The translations under genes were made by a program, and so were the position numbers. The notes beneath the pieces were generated by a model. The model was given only the letters and a program-made list of their open reading frames with translations. It did no database searches and was not told the DNA's origin. Positions 1-11,390 of a DNA stretch of 40,820 bases are shown one piece after another. The stretch's first letter is position 1. Each line of letters starts with the position of its first letter. Origin of the DNA: Smittium mucronatum (lineage: Eukaryota; Kickxellomycota; Harpellomycetes; Harpellales; Legeriomycetaceae); the NCBI GenBank assembly GCA_001953115.1, contig LSSL01000701.1, positions 3,837 to 44,656 of the forward strand, given 5' to 3'.

Positions 1-31
<31 letters not shown>
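1..31. repeat. A-run followed by (TA)n microsatellite
   Basis: Nine A residues are followed by about eleven TA dinucleotides. This is a simple repeat at the edge of the window. A shorter (AT)n run occurs near 3757-3773. No function is suggested. Confidence 0.9.
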
Positions 32-32
<1 letters not shown>

Positions 33-730
33 CAAACAATTTTTTTTATTTTATCTGATTGCTTTACCGGGTAAATTAAAAAAATTATTTTGAGATAAAA
101 GATAACAAAATTCTATTGGATAAATCAAAATTTAAACAGTTTACGAATAAATCCAAAAATAATAAAAAAAAAACTATTCCTGAAATTGTAATAACAGAAG
201 AATGGAATGAAACTACGGGTCTTTGAACAGTAGAAAGAGATATAGTTTTAATTTGAATACTCTTATAACAAATTTTACCCCAAATCTGAAATTTTACATT
301 TAAAGAAAATACGGTTCGGTTTCATAATTTCAACCTCTAATTTCCTTATAATTAAATTGAATTTAAAATTTTAGTATTTTAAATATTTTTTAAAGTGGAA
401 AAACAAATAAGCGCAAAATAAATCATAGTAAAAAGTAATTGAAACATAAAACTCAAATATAATTCCGCTTAAAAATTTAGAAAACTGATACTTATTAAAG
501 CTTATAAACCTAAAAAATAGTTATTAAATTTGACTTCTTTACTTTTTAAATTCATTTACCTTTGCCAGATATTTGATTTGTCTTTACATTATTAAAAATA
601 TTAATTTAAAATAAAGGCAGTGTTTCTTTTAAGTACCACCAAATAAAGAAGAACTATCTGAGTTTAAAAAATTTAATACTGAATAATTTTGAATCTTATT
701 TTATCTTTATTTCACTTTTTTCTATCAAAC

Positions 731-884
731 TTAATATTTTCATGGACATTGATACAAAAATAGCTTTCATTTTTTATTAGATACTATCTAAAAAATAATT
801 TTTTAAACCAATAAATTAGGCCAATTGAAAATTTTAATTTATGCAAATAGGAATAGGCATAAATTTGGGCCCGGAAAGAGATAA
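731..884 (+). mobile_element. piggyBac-like MITE, degraded copy 1
   Basis: This matches the elements at 18030, 18405 and 20474 along its length. It has a TTAA left end, an internal 'GATACAAAAA' block, then 'CCAATTGAAAA', 'ATGCAAATAGG' and a right end 'TTTGGGCCCGGAAAG'. The right end is nearly identical to that of the 18030 copy. The left tip has lost its CCCTTTC (now TATTTTC) and the right TTAA has become ATAA, so it is an old copy. It is non-coding. The piggyBac assignment is inferred from the TTAA target and the CCC...GGG tips of better copies. Confidence 0.7.
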
Positions 885-1317
885 ATTTTTTTTTTTATTT
901 ATTCTAATTTAAAATTTATCAATATGTGCCTAAATTAATTTATATTTTTTTACTTAATTAGACTCATAAAGTAATTTTTGATTTTTATTAACATTATTTG
1001 ATTATAATCTACTCAATTTGATTTATTTCAAGCAAATTGGATTTGAATTGATTTTTTAACCTTATATACTTTTAAATTCTGTATTAATCTCCGTTTAATT
1101 TTAGCTTTTTTTTAAGCCCCCATATTTTTTCTAGAATAAAACGTTTGTTAGATTTTTATAAATTATAAACTCATTATAAAGTTGAACCAAAATAACACAG
1201 TACAAAAATTTAGGACCCGTTAACCATATCTCCCCTGAAGCTTTAGTATCTCTAAATCTTCAAGCATTGATAAAAATGTATAAAGCAACTTTTCTACACA
1301 TATTAATATAATTGATC
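885..1317. other. AT-rich intergenic sequence
   Basis: I see no open frame, RNA or repeat here beyond scattered A and T runs. The slightly GC-richer part near 1200-1317 adjoins the coding relic downstream. Confidence 0.5.
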
Positions 1318-1644
1318 TTACAAAACTGAATCGTATACTGTCATGATTTGTAAGTTTTGCCTCGAAATTTCCTGCAATTTATTTCGGCCATTAATATAAC
1401 TATGATATAAACAAACATGATGACGATACCCCCGTATAATATTCCAACCAGTAATATAACTAATGCTTATACAAAAATCCCAATGCTTTTTGCTACGGAT
1501 TTTGCCTTGCTAACATCCATTCTACAATATGGCATTTATTCTAGCATAAAATATTTCTACGTTTTTTATGCGCTTTGACTGACGCAAAACACATACATAT
1601 TCCCAATTTTCTTTAGTTTTTTTGGTCTCTTTATCTGACAACAT
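1318..1644 (-). pseudogene. coding relic of unknown identity
   Basis: One minus-strand frame runs from an ATG at 1644 to a TAA at 1318-1320 with only two internal stops, both TAG, the first at 1522-1524. That is 108 codons in DNA where a stop is expected about every ten. The first uninterrupted piece is 40 residues (MLSDKETKKTKENW...), charged at its start. The rest is rich in Tyr, Ile and His. GC content is visibly above the flanks. I recognise no family. A transposase relic is the likeliest source given the neighbourhood, but no catalytic motif is visible. Confidence 0.35.
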
Positions 1645-2866
1645 TTTTCTTCTGTTCTCTAGTTATATTCAAATAAATTATAAATTATTTATCTATTAAA
1701 GTAATAGCTGGTTCACTCATATTTCCTTTTTTATTTTATATATTCTATTCTAATATTTTCATCCTCATTTTTGACATATACTAGCATCTTAATAATTTTA
1801 AGAATAAAAGAATGGTTTTATATTTTTTAATTACCTATTTTTTTCAATAAATTTATTTAAAATAAATAAACTCTGTAATACTTATAATAAAATTTAAAAT
1901 AAATAAAAATTTACATCACCGTATGTATATATAGAACTAATTTTAATTTGGTATTTATTAAGGTTTTCGATTTTTTAAATCTTAGTTTCTAACCTTAAAA
2001 GAATTTATAAAGTAGTCATAATATTAAATTTAGGGGATTTAGGTTTAAAAAATAAAAATTCATCATCAGAAAATTATAAATTAACAGAAATTTAGATCCA
2101 AAATTTTTTTCTACTACTGATAACAAAAAAAATTCATCTTATTATAAATTTGTTCTTTCCATATTTTCTTTATATTAATTTAATTTTAAGGCGTTTTATT
2201 TTTGTAATAATATTTATTAGGTAAATACATATTAGGATGAACTTTTTATAACTTATTTAAAAATTAATTTATATTATAATTTTAATAGATATCTTAATTT
2301 TATAATAAAATCGCCTGTTTTATCAAAAAATTTACATTATTAAAAGATAATTTCAGGTAAAAAGCCTATTATGCCAAATAGATATTATAATTTACTGTTT
2401 TTATGTTGAATTAATTACAAAAAAAAGTCATGAATAGTTAAGTTTACCTAAAATAAGCTTCTAAAAACAAAATATCACCATTATGGGCTCGTATCTTCGC
2501 CTGGGCATTTTAAGTTGTAAATTCATGGAAATTTTTTCAGTATTTTATTTCTTTGTGCATATATGAAAAATAAATTATAATTTAAGATTTAATATTAAAC
2601 GTATGTATTGATTTATTGAAAATATAGCCTCTATAATTACAATTTTTAATGTTAATAAAACTTTTTAACGAAATTTTGCTTGGTGAATGATAATAAAAAT
2701 AACATAAAATCTCAGATTAAGTAAAAATTCAATATACGAAAAAATAATAAAATGAAAAATTTGCGTAAAGTAATTTTCTGGTGATTTTTTAAAGACTTAA
2801 ACCGTTTAAATACTAGGAATAATATTTAATAAGTATTATTATTTTTTAATTTTTTTAGTAGAGTTA
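1645..2866. other. AT-rich intergenic sequence
   Basis: No supportable gene or repeat. It consists of short A/T runs with no open frame of note on either strand. Confidence 0.5.
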
Positions 2867-2990
2867 CCCGCCAATTTATTAATGTGAAAGGTAATAATTT
2901 ATAATTTAATAAATTATTATCTGTAATAATCGCAATTAATTTATAAACTTTCATTCTAAAAAATAACTTTGTTTAAGATTTTTTGGCGGG
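2867..2990. mobile_element. 124-bp element with CCCGCCAA inverted ends
   Basis: The stretch begins CCCGCCAA and ends TTGGCGGG, an exact 8-bp terminal inverted repeat. Just inside, GTGAAAG on the left is mirrored by CTTTCAT on the right, and there is a near-palindrome of AATAATTTAT type between them. That is the layout of a small MITE. No target duplication is obvious (flanks read GTTA and AAAT). The right end also reads TTTTGGCGGGAAA, which matches the eukaryotic E2F-type site, so a regulatory reading cannot be excluded. I see no second copy in the window. Confidence 0.4.
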
Positions 2991-3794
2991 AAATTTTTTT
3001 TATAAGCAATAATTTTTTTTAGTATGGAAAATATGCTTAAAATATACTCTAATAACTATTAGTATTTATATTTATTTAAATATTTATTTCTAAGCTCTTA
3101 AATCAATTCTCCTTTAAAATTATACTAAAACTTTAATTTTAAAAAATTAATTGGTGTTAATTTATATCAATTTTAAATATCCACAAAAACTAACCTGATA
3201 AAGTAGATAAAAGCGCAACTTTATTTAAAATATTTAAAATATTAATAATACTGGAGTTATTTTTTTTGATCCTTATTAAAACTTTGCAGAATTCTTTTTT
3301 ATAAGATATTTTGATATAAGTCTAATAATAACCTGCCAGATTTCTAAGAAAAAAATTTTTACATTGAATTTTTCTTATAGATAAGTCTAATATAAATTAT
3401 TTTTATCTGATTAATAAAATATTACAATATTATAGGTATATTTTCTTCAGATCTAGATACAATTTCATAAAAATGTGATATAAAAATTAGCTTTTTCTTG
3501 TTTATATAATATTTTACTTTATTTATTAGATTAATTATTATTTCCTCCCCAATATATCTAGTTTTTTATTTTACTTTAAAGTCCACCTTATTCGGTTATT
3601 TGATGTAAATTTATTTCTATTTGGACAATGCAAAAAAAAACTATTTCCAAGTCCACAAACGTCATCATATCATTTTATTATAGTATTAATTAAATCTATA
3701 GTTTACCCAAAAAAATCAAAGTGATATTTACAGATATTTTCATTAGGTAATTCAATATATATATATATATTTATGATAAATATAGTAAATTGTA
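2991..3794. other. AT-rich intergenic sequence
   Basis: No gene seen. It contains an (AT)n tract near 3757-3773 just before the MULE-type palindromic element. Confidence 0.5.
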
Positions 3795-3835
3795 AATATT
3801 TTTTAAAATTATTAGCAAAAATAGACTGTTTTTTG

Positions 3836-4755
3836 AAAAAATAACAAAAATAAACTAGTTTTTAATTTAATTTTTCTTTTTAGTGAATAGGACCAGTTAT
3901 TAAATTTCTTGCTAGTTTATACAAAATATTGAAAATTAATTTTCAACCCTCTATTTTTTATAATTTTAATTTTGCAGCTTTATTGGAATTAATAAATATT
4001 ATTATTATCACCCATTATCGGAATTAAAATGGTACGACATTCACATATACCAATAAATATTGGACTATAATGTACACTGAAGTTAAATGCGTCAGATAGC
4101 TATGATATGGTTTTTTCTTTTTTTTAGCGAATCTCGTCACTAAATTTATTTAAAAACTACTTTTAATAATAGAAGAAAGTTTAATGATGTAAAAAAATTA
4201 AATTAAAAAAAATCGAAAACTATTCTGAAAAAAAAACTAAAAATATCTACTCCTACTCCTATTCTTATTCAGATTACTTTCCCAATTCACAATATAGTTC
4301 TTTTTTTGGTTCCGATTCCTAGGGGAAAAAAAACCCTATTCCAGTCTTGGTATTTAAGAAATAAAAACAAGATTTGAAGATGGACTATGAAAAAAGTAGA
4401 GGAAAACCCAGTTTTTTACTCTTTTAATATTTTGAATGAACTAAAACAATCAACTTTTGTTCTCTTTTTTTTTTTCGTTTTTTGCTTTATCGAAAAATTA
4501 TTTCAATATATTTAAATAATAAAAATATGAAAAATATTTGAATATTATATAGTTTAATGCCTAAAAGAGAATATTTTTGAGAGTATGAAAAGAATATTCA
4601 AAAACCAGTTATAGAGCTTTAGTAGAAATTAAAATCCTATAAATTACTATACCTTTTTATTTTATCACGCTTAAGACCTGGTATGGGTATCAACGATATG
4701 AAATGATCATTTCACTTTTAAATAAATTCTATAATAATCATGAAAATTCCAAAAT
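3836..4755 (+). repeat. left 920-bp arm of inverted repeat
   Basis: Each base pairs with the base at (11711 minus its coordinate) in the right arm. I followed the pairing along the arm, including 8-, 9- and 11-base homopolymers, and found no mismatch and no indel. The arm contains CTCCTACTCC-type short repeats near 4250 and a modest plus-strand open stretch at 4388-4516 (42 codons, Phe-rich at the end), which I regard as chance. Confidence 0.95.
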
Positions 4756-5301
4756 TATTGCTTATTTTTGTTTTATAAAGATATGATTTTTTTAGAGCTA
4801 CAGATAAATATTTTTTATCCCAAAAAATAACGAAATTTAAATATACACGATAATATATAATTTTATATTCTATCAAAAGGTTCTAAGTTTGATTTACAAT
4901 TTAAATAAGATTGTAAAAAAAAAGCTATTTTTTCATAATTCAGTGCTCCAAAATATAAATTTTATTGTTTTTCTTAAACTAATTGCACAAAAAAAAAATC
5001 ATGATTTTTATAAATGAGTAAATAATAATCATATACAGATAAAATCATATTAAATTTATATGTAGATATATATTAAAAACTCAGCTATTTCCATATTCAA
5101 GAATCTGATAATAAATATTAAATATGTAAAAAAATTTGACTTTTTTATAATTCAAAACATCGTTTTTCTATCAAAATGTTTAGTGTGCCCGACTACCATA
5201 TTTTAAAATCGAGAATAATTGAATTATTGGCTGTTTTTTATGATATTCTTTTATACTCCAATTTTCCACAATTTCCTCATGATAACTTTGAATTCCCAAC
5301 T

Positions 5302-6640
5302 TTATGTCCAAAAACTCGACACTCTATTTATCTTTGGTCTTCCTGAAGCATTTTAACTAGATGTTTTTTTATTAAATCATCTTAACAAATCAGCGTTTAT
5401 ATCCTTATGGATTAGATGAAATTGAAATTTTGCAATTAATTTTAACCTCATGTACACTTTCTCTACGTATAAATGGATTTTTAGTTATTTTTTGAAAAAT
5501 TTGAAAATAAAAAAATGTAAGTGTGTTATTCCGTGTTATTCCATACTCTTCCATAAATCCGCAAGAAAAACTTTATATATCATATTTACTATTCTTGAAT
5601 AGCTATTTCTTTTTTTATGATAAAAATTTGCTTTTAGACCTGCTCCATCTTTTTTAAACCAAGAATAGTATTTTTTTTGCAATTTTTCAGTTTAAAAGTT
5701 AGTCCAAACAGCCATAAATGGGGGTTTTTTGTTTTTTTTAGCACTTTTTTGCCTACCTTTGATATATAATTATTGATGATGTCAAATTAATAAATTAAAC
5801 TTTTTTCTGATATTCGTTTATTTATGTATTCGGATTTTTTCTAAGAAATAATTCAGTAAATAAGAATGGGAAAATGAGCTGATTTTCATTTTTAGAATTT
5901 AGTTTCTTTGAGGTATTTGAAAACTTTCAATTCAATAGACTTTATATATTCTATTTATATATTGAATATGTTTATATTTAATTCTTTGGAAGCTAAAAAA
6001 AGCACATCAGTTATTTTTTTTTGAATTTTACAACTATTTCACTGTTTAAATGAGCCGGAAATATTGAAATTTTAGCGAGTGGCAACACATTTAATATGGC
6101 CCTCTCAAATACTTTAAAACCATCACTTATAAATGAAGGGTTTTTACTTACTGTTATAAAGGGGTTCCCTTTTTTAAATAGTCAATTAAGTCGCAACACG
6201 TATCATTGCTCTCTAAATTTTATATTCCAGAAAATACTAAAATTATGTTACTGGCTTCATATATAGAGGGATCAATGAATAACACCGCTAAATATCTGTA
6301 ATTCAGATGACAAAAATCAAATAATATTACAGGTAATGAGTTTTCAAAATATTCTTTCTACTGAATAAGAAATATAGTCAAGCTGTAGAGTATTTTCCCC
6401 TCCTTTTTGAAATTTTGATTAGTCCCAGGGTTAAACTCAGTTATTTTTCACAAAAAATTTACTAGTTTATTATTTTTTTTCTTCACACCAACTAGGTGAA
6501 ATATTTCATAGTGCGATAACCTAATTCTGCGATTTAATAATTAATATCTGACCTGAAATTTTTCAGAAAATTTTTTTCACATCGATTGACTTCTCTTTTG
6601 TGAACTTTATACCTTTAATTTCGTCACATAAAGATAGATT
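5302..6640 (-). pseudogene. MULE transposase, decayed
   Basis: Pieces in MULE order can be read on the minus strand. First comes an N-terminal stretch KSIDVKKIF near 6580. The DDE core follows: LFDFCHLNYRY (first Asp codon 6316-6318), then NLESNDTCCDLIDYLKKG, then FISDGFKVFERAILNVLP (second Asp codon 6122-6124), then FPAHLNSEIVVKF in the place of the usual C..H..NI motif. Far downstream are SCGFMEEYGITRNN, resembling the SWIM zinc-finger region (C.C.. F...GIPC.H), and a GRPKINRVSSFW tail ending at a TAA at 5302-5304, typical of MULE C-termini. There are several stops, a frameshift near 6160 and unreadable gaps between 5600 and 6000, so it cannot be active. Family assignment rests on motif order. 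Confidence 0.6.
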
Positions 6641-6955
6641 GAATTGATTTCATTAGAATATAGATAAAATTGCGCACCTTTTCAATCGTAACAGTTAAAT
6701 TATAATCACACTACGCCTAAAAATAATTAACAGATTATTTTTTCTGGGACTATTTATTATCCCGTTTTAGAATTATTTTTTAAATTTTTAATTACTAAAA
6801 AATCTATAAATTTTAGTTTAATTGTAACATTTATTTGTCTATATTCATCAATTTTGTTGATTAAAATGTATTATTATAAAATTAAATATATGTAAATAAT
6901 GTTTCGTTAATCACTATGGAATCGTAAGAAAATTACTGTTTCAGAATAAGAAATT

Positions 6956-7875
6956 ATTTTGGAATTTTCATGATTATTATAGAATTTATTTAAAAGTGAA
7001 ATGATCATTTCATATCGTTGATACCCATACCAGGTCTTAAGCGTGATAAAATAAAAAGGTATAGTAATTTATAGGATTTTAATTTCTACTAAAGCTCTAT
7101 AACTGGTTTTTGAATATTCTTTTCATACTCTCAAAAATATTCTCTTTTAGGCATTAAACTATATAATATTCAAATATTTTTCATATTTTTATTATTTAAA
7201 TATATTGAAATAATTTTTCGATAAAGCAAAAAACGAAAAAAAAAAAGAGAACAAAAGTTGATTGTTTTAGTTCATTCAAAATATTAAAAGAGTAAAAAAC
7301 TGGGTTTTCCTCTACTTTTTTCATAGTCCATCTTCAAATCTTGTTTTTATTTCTTAAATACCAAGACTGGAATAGGGTTTTTTTTCCCCTAGGAATCGGA
7401 ACCAAAAAAAGAACTATATTGTGAATTGGGAAAGTAATCTGAATAAGAATAGGAGTAGGAGTAGATATTTTTAGTTTTTTTTTCAGAATAGTTTTCGATT
7501 TTTTTTAATTTAATTTTTTTACATCATTAAACTTTCTTCTATTATTAAAAGTAGTTTTTAAATAAATTTAGTGACGAGATTCGCTAAAAAAAAGAAAAAA
7601 CCATATCATAGCTATCTGACGCATTTAACTTCAGTGTACATTATAGTCCAATATTTATTGGTATATGTGAATGTCGTACCATTTTAATTCCGATAATGGG
7701 TGATAATAATAATATTTATTAATTCCAATAAAGCTGCAAAATTAAAATTATAAAAAATAGAGGGTTGAAAATTAATTTTCAATATTTTGTATAAACTAGC
7801 AAGAAATTTAATAACTGGTCCTATTCACTAAAAAGAAAAATTAAATTAAAAACTAGTTTATTTTTGTTATTTTTT
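6956..7875 (-). repeat. right 920-bp arm of inverted repeat
   Basis: This is the exact reverse complement of 3836-4755. The match stops abruptly on the inner side (4755/6956 onward only partly similar) and at 3835/7876 on the outer side. Confidence 0.95.
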
Positions 7876-7913
7876 TAAAATCTCTCTATTTTTTCTAATA
7901 GGAATATTTTTTA

Positions 7914-9069
7914 TCCTAAGGAGGACTTATATTAAACAGAAATTTTATTTTATTATTTAAACTGTTTGGGTCAATAACCAATTCCAATTAATTATTTTAT
8001 TGTTTTTAGATACATATAAAAAATTCTATAAAAACTCTATAAAACTTTGGGAAAATAAGATAACTTTAGATGAAAAATATTAAATATTTGTTTGAATAGA
8101 GAAAAAAAGAATTGATTATTTGTTTATAAATGCATATTATCATTTATATTTTTCAAAAAAAAAATTCTGTCATTTTTTTGGACTTTTTTAATATTTTTTT
8201 ATCGAATAAATGCGGCCTAAACCTTCGAGTTTAAATAGATAAAATTGTAAAGTATTTTTTTACACCCGATTTTTTTTTAATAACCATTTAATTCTATATA
8301 CATCAAATTTATCTCAATTTAAAAAACTAAGAATTTATCTTTTTTAGGTGATGATATAATTTTTTAATATTTAAGCCAAGTATAAACTTTTTTTTATATT
8401 CTAGCCAACAATTGACAATCCTAAAAAATAAGCAATACAGTAATAGCTCCGATTTTAAATATTTTAAATATTTAAAGCTACATATTTAGAATTAAAATTT
8501 ATAATAGCTTCATTAACTTTTAATGTATAGTGGATGTTCTATAAATCATACATTTAAACTTTAATTTATATTAATTTGAAGAGTTAAAAACATATTTGAA
8601 TTATATTGTAAAAAAAATTAAAAAAATGAAAAATATCAAGTAAAAAAATGTTTAGATTTTATTGCTATTTTTTTTATTTACTTTACTACTGGTTTTATCT
8701 TTTTGTGCTTTTTTCGGTGTTTTTTAGATTTAAAAAATGGAATTTTTCATCATTATAAAAAATATATATTTATAATTAATCATAAAGAAATTATAATTTT
8801 ATCTTTTATTTATGATATTTAACTTCGTTGTTGGTTTTTATAGTCGACATATTTTATATTTGTCTCAATAAAGTTAACCAATGTATTATTCTGAAATTAG
8901 ATCATTTATAACAACTAGATCGGAATATATCCTTGTTTCAAAACTTATATTTTATACCTAATGGTGGAACAGCTCTCAGAGCTTCCCAACAAGTAGATAC
9001 TTGAGATAAAATAAGCATCAATTCAATTTGATTAATGTTTCTGATGATATCCTAGAATAGAAGTTTAAG
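7914..9069. other. AT-rich intergenic sequence
   Basis: No gene found up to about 8880. The GC-richer part 8880-9069 looks like upstream remains of the short relic at 9070 (for example a frame reading FNLINVSDDILE just before it), but it is broken by stops. Confidence 0.45.
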
Positions 9070-9210
9070 ATGGATTGGATACTAAAGTATCGATATAACT
9101 ATATTCAGCTGATCTCTACGGATAACATCTTTCTGGAAAATAAAATAAGGGTACGCACTGGAAAAATACAAATCATCGCTGCGCATAACTATACTCATAC
9201 CAATTTTTGA
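9070..9210 (+). pseudogene. 46-codon relic, possibly retrotransposon protease end
   Basis: The open frame MDWILKYRYNYIQLIST... runs 46 codons to a TGA at 9208-9210. The same frame continues upstream past one TAG as FNLINVSDDILE. The succession 'DIL-x-x-MDWILKY ... I ... LENK' is reminiscent of the DIILGMDWL..Y segment after the retropepsin domain of Ty3/gypsy-type polyproteins. I see no Asp-Thr/Ser-Gly active site upstream and no reverse transcriptase downstream, so this identification is weak. It may simply be an unidentified coding fragment. Confidence 0.25.
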
Positions 9211-9265
9211 TATTATTCAAACACAAAAAATAGAATATTAATATCAAAAATAGAAATATTTTCTA

Positions 9266-11390
9266 AATAATTGCGAAGATGGCAAAATTAAGAAAAGATT
9301 TTAAAGCAGTTTTATTTAATAGTTTGATTAATTATATGGTGAATAAAAATTGATATCAAGTAATGGGATTATTATTTGAAAACTCCAGTAAATCAATATG
9401 CTTTAAATTTTTATATTTGCTTTAATTTTCACATCTTAATACACCCAGAAAAAATACACAGCTGCTCTAATTTCATATATTAACTTGGGTTAGTATACCT
9501 TAAACGGAAAAATATTGAGCTGAAATGTGAATTTAAATGGAAGAATTTTGGATTTTTTTAACAGAAATAATGTGATTTTCTTAAATATGATAAATTTAAT
9601 CTTTATATTTGTGTAATCGATATTATAATAGTTTTTATGATAATTTTTTTATTAACTTTAACACTCTCTCGATATGAATATTATCCAAAAATGAATTTAG
9701 GATATATTAGATCCGAAAAAAAAAAAATCGAATTAGGTACTTGCTTCTAGTTTCAATATAATCAAATAAGAATATGCTTTTTGATGCTTAAGGTTATTGT
9801 TTATGGAGTTGGCATAATTTTTCATATCTATGAAAAGTGATATTTGCATATAAAACTTATCACATATCGAAAAAAAATCTTAAGTATCAGTGTTAAATTC
9901 AAATTATATTTTCGATAAATATAAATTGTATTAAACCACCAGAAAATTTTATTGTTATAAAAAAATATCAAAATTTTCGAATATACTCTAAAAATTCCAA
10001 TTTTTATTTAAATTAAAAGATGAAATATACAAAAAAACTAAAATTGAGCTTTTAATAATTAATTGAGACACTTGATATTTAACTTATCATATTAAATGAA
10101 TCCCCATTCACATATTTTATAAAAAGAAACCAATATATTTTACATGAAACCATATATATTTTTAAGGTTTTATGTAAGTTTTTATATTTCTATAGCATAA
10201 ATCCAAATTATATATCTAAATTTATTGAATATATTAATTAAAAGCAAAAAAATAAAAGTTAAACTATTAAATGATGTGGATTGAATTTTGTTTTCAATCT
10301 TCATATTTCATTGTTTTTTTATAAATTAGTATAGATGAGCTAGATTTAAATTATAAGAGTTTCAATATTTTTCATAATAATACAACGTTAAGGTCACCTC
10401 GAAGTGAAGCCTTGTTTAAAAATTTCAGATTTTTTATTTAATAAAAGAAATGGTCAATAAAATTTTAAAAAAAACATAAATTCATTAGGTTTTCTTAAAT
10501 AAAATAAAATTTTATATGAAAAGAATTAAATTAAAAATAAGAGATATTTAAAATATTAATTGAAATAGAAAATATGAAATATCAATGGATTTTTATATAT
10601 TTATTTCAAAAAGGTTAAATTTCTATCTTTATGCGTAAATTTGAGAAAATCAAATAGCTTCCTTCATCATTCACCCGTATAACTTTACAATAATACTCTA
10701 TTATCAAAAGAATTAAAGCTTCTTTTTTAACGTGTGGTATAAATTTGTGTGAGTTAAAGTTCAATACTCTTTGGATCAATTTAATTTTTAAGTTATTGAT
10801 TAAAACCTCTTTTAGTATTTCTTATAATTTTAAGATTTAATAAGTTATACGGATACTAAAAAAATTTGACTGCCATTCCCAAAAAATCCAATAACATAGA
10901 AGTTATTATTGATTATTTAGAATATTTTAAGTACAAGGCTTAAATATCATTAAACTTATAAAAAATATTTTGAAAGCTAGTTTTTACATTTTTTTTAAAC
11001 CATGGAGTTTTCTTATATATATTTTTTATTTAATATAATTCACTGAAACTGACATATTTGTGATTAAACTTAACCAGAATACTCGTTTTGGGGATATTAA
11101 AAAATAAATTGAAATAATATAATCCCATTTTTCTATTAACAGCTAGATTAAGTATAAATTTTTGCAATTTATATTTATTTATAATGTATACCCTCACAAT
11201 TTAATGCCTAAAATTGGTGTAACCGTGGGTTTTTTCTGGGTGTAGTAAGATGTGAAAATCAGTTCCAATATATTTAATTTAATTATATTTAATTACCAAT
11301 GTTATCAAATAATACTCCCAGGATTCTATATATGCCTTTATTAGCCATATAACTATTAATAGATTAAATCATCCATCTTTAGCAAATATT
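9266..11390. mobile_element. 2.1-kb element with ~250-bp diverged inverted repeats
   Basis: The left arm (about 9266-9515) and right arm (about 11170-11390) are reverse complements at moderate similarity over their length, for example AATAATTGCGAAGATGG against AATATTTGCTAAAGATGG at the outer edge. In the middle sits a 30-bp core at 9425-9454 and 11230-11259 that differs at only one base (TACACCCAGAAAAAA preceded by CACATCTTAA or CACATCTTAC). The interior holds no readable protein. This is a non-autonomous or internally decayed DNA transposon of unknown superfamily. Edges are approximate. Confidence 0.6.

Larger units (their letters stand above)
3806..7902 (-). mobile_element. Mutator-like element with very long inverted arms
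   Basis: A 4.1-kb inverted-repeat element encloses a decayed MULE transposase (see 5302-6640). The arms 3836-4755 and 6956-7875 are identical as far as I can read. Beyond them each arm continues outward for about 30 bp with clear divergence to tips reading TTATTAGCAAAAATAG (left) and CCTATTAGAAAAAATAG (right, reverse complement). The 11-mer AATATTTTTTA is present in the same orientation at 3795-3805 and 7903-7913, which fits a MULE-style 9-11-bp target duplication, though in such AT-rich DNA chance is possible. Long inverted repeats are a known feature of MULEs. The boundaries are inferred. Confidence 0.65.
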
